A DNA stretch of 6,513 nucleotides. Origin: Bdellovibrionales bacterium (GTDB taxonomy: Bacteria > Bdellovibrionota_G > JALEGL01 > JAGRAY01). The stretch is taken from assembly GCA_020434375.1 (NCBI GenBank), contig JAGRAY010000102.1, positions 1 to 6,513 on the forward strand, in the 5' to 3' direction. Made by a program: the position numbers and the translations under genes. Under the pieces are notes generated by a model. It searched no databases. It was not told the DNA's origin and saw only the letters and a program-made list of their open reading frames with translations. Shown piece by piece: positions 5,725 through 6,513 of this stretch. Position 1 is the stretch's first letter, and each line of letters opens with the position of its first letter.

Positions 5725-6513
5725 TTGAAGCCATGCTTCTTGCGGCCGGTTTCTCAACGCGGCTTCACCCTCTCACATGCGATATTCCCAAACCGATGCT
5801 TCCGTTTTTGAATCGCAAATTACTCGATTTTACGGTGGGCTATCTTTCTCATTTTGGTATCAAAAGATTAAGTACCAATGCCCATCATGGTCGCACACCT
5901 TTTATAAAAGAGCTTTCAATGCATCACGCTCTCAATATTCACCCTTTTATTGAAGACTCCATTTTGGGAACAGGTGGTGGCATTCAAAACATGCGATCAT
6001 TCTTGACCCAAGACGATTTCATGGTGATTAACTGTGATTTTGTCTGCGATATTAACTTAAAAGAAGCCTATGCTAAGCATAAATCTAGCGGCGCTATTGC
6101 AACATTGGTTTTGGTTGAACACGAAGATCAACAAAAATATGGTGAGATCGGCCTTGATGATCGTGGTCAAATTGTACAATTCCCTAAACAAAACCTCTCT
6201 ACAACGACGCCAATCGAAAAAGGCATGTTTTCAGGAATTCATTTTTTAAATCGAAAAATTTTTGATCTCTTCCCGAACAAATCGTCGTTTTGTATCGTTC
6301 GCGATGTGTATCAACCTGCGCTTGAAAAAGGCATTACCTTTAATGGCTATCTTTCAAAGGCAAGATGGCTGGACGTAGGTGAAGTTCAAAAGTATGCCAC
6401 CGCACAGTTCCAACTTTTGGAGACGCCGTTTAAATGGATGACTACTTTGTTTGAAGATTCTATTATAGAGGCAGGCAAAGCCCCCTCAAACCGCTTCGCG
6501 GTTGGAAATTTCT
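5721..6513 (+). CDS. murU: MurU-like sugar-1-phosphate nucleotidyltransferase (runs off the right edge)
   Basis: The first 264 residues of a nucleotidyltransferase are present, with no stop before the edge. MLLAAGFSTRLHPLT (5-19) with PKPMLP (23-28) is the NTP-binding signature, LGTGGGI (82-88) matches the ETGGGI segment of MurU, NCDF (104-107) holds the catalytic metal-binding Asp, and ARWLDVGEVQKYATAQ lies near the end of the catalytic domain. MurU joins UTP and MurNAc-1-phosphate to give UDP-MurNAc, and the upstream AmgK-type kinase would supply that substrate. ATG at 5721 overlaps the kinase stop (ATGA), indicating coupled translation; ATG at 5733 is a possible later start. MurU is usually about 220-230 residues, but this protein continues beyond 264, so it may be a related enzyme with an added C-terminal domain, or act on another sugar phosphate. 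Confidence 0.8.
   Translation, partial: MIEAMLLAAGFSTRLHPLTCDIPKPMLPFLNRKLLDFTVGYLSHFGIKRLSTNAHHGRTPFIKELSMHHALNIHPFIEDSILGTGGGIQNMRSFLTQDDFMVINCDFVCDINLKEAYAKHKSSGAIATLVLVEHEDQQKYGEIGLDDRGQIVQFPKQNLSTTTPIEKGMFSGIHFLNRKIFDLFPNKSSFCIVRDVYQPALEKGITFNGYLSKARWLDVGEVQKYATAQFQLLETPFKWMTTLFEDSIIEAGKAPSNRFAVGNF
6489..6503. repeat. Short inverted repeat within the nucleotidyltransferase gene
   Basis: AACCGC, TTC, GCGGTT forms a perfect 6-bp stem with a 3-base loop. It lies in an open reading frame (Asn-Arg-Phe-Ala-Val) with no T-run after it before the edge, so it is not a terminator. It may be chance. Confidence 0.3.

Overview
The window reads as a bacterial chromosome segment of moderate GC, almost entirely coding, with two oppositely oriented transcription units. 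The gene order ffh-rpsP-khpA-rimM-trmD-rplS, together with an AmgK/MurU-type kinase and nucleotidyltransferase pair, suggests a Gram-negative bacterium, perhaps of the Bdellovibrionota/former Deltaproteobacteria type. That placement rests on gene content and style only and is low confidence.

Minus strand, about 4321 down to 1: a strong sigma70-like promoter (TTGACA, 18 nt, TATAAA) followed by a GC-only discriminator drives a tight cluster for ribosome and protein-targeting functions. It encodes Ffh (SRP GTPase), ribosomal protein S16, the KH-domain RNA chaperone KhpA, the 16S maturation factor RimM, the tRNA m1G37 methyltransferase TrmD and ribosomal protein L19. Spacings are short (8, 32 and 12-16 nt) and khpA/rimM and rimM/trmD overlap, so one co-transcribed, partly translationally coupled operon is likely. 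After rplS, 42 nt downstream in the same direction, an unrecognised coiled-coil protein starts at a TTG and runs off the left edge.

Between the two units (4244-4560) lie the operon promoter, a 12-bp palindrome over the -10/start region, and a small minus-strand gene for a 62-residue protein with two membrane segments.

Plus strand, 4561 to the right edge: an AmgK-family sugar kinase (APH fold) overlaps by an ATGA junction a MurU-like nucleotidyltransferase that continues out of the window. By family knowledge such pairs convert free N-acetylmuramate to its 1-phosphate and then to UDP-MurNAc, bypassing de novo synthesis in peptidoglycan recycling.

Most of the window is ordinary housekeeping. 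The points most worth a second look are the unknown coiled-coil protein with a possible degenerate P-loop, the acidic tail on L19, the stringent-type promoter with its palindrome, the small membrane protein, and the extended C-terminus of the nucleotidyltransferase. I saw no tRNA, rRNA, CRISPR array, insertion sequence or convincing terminator.
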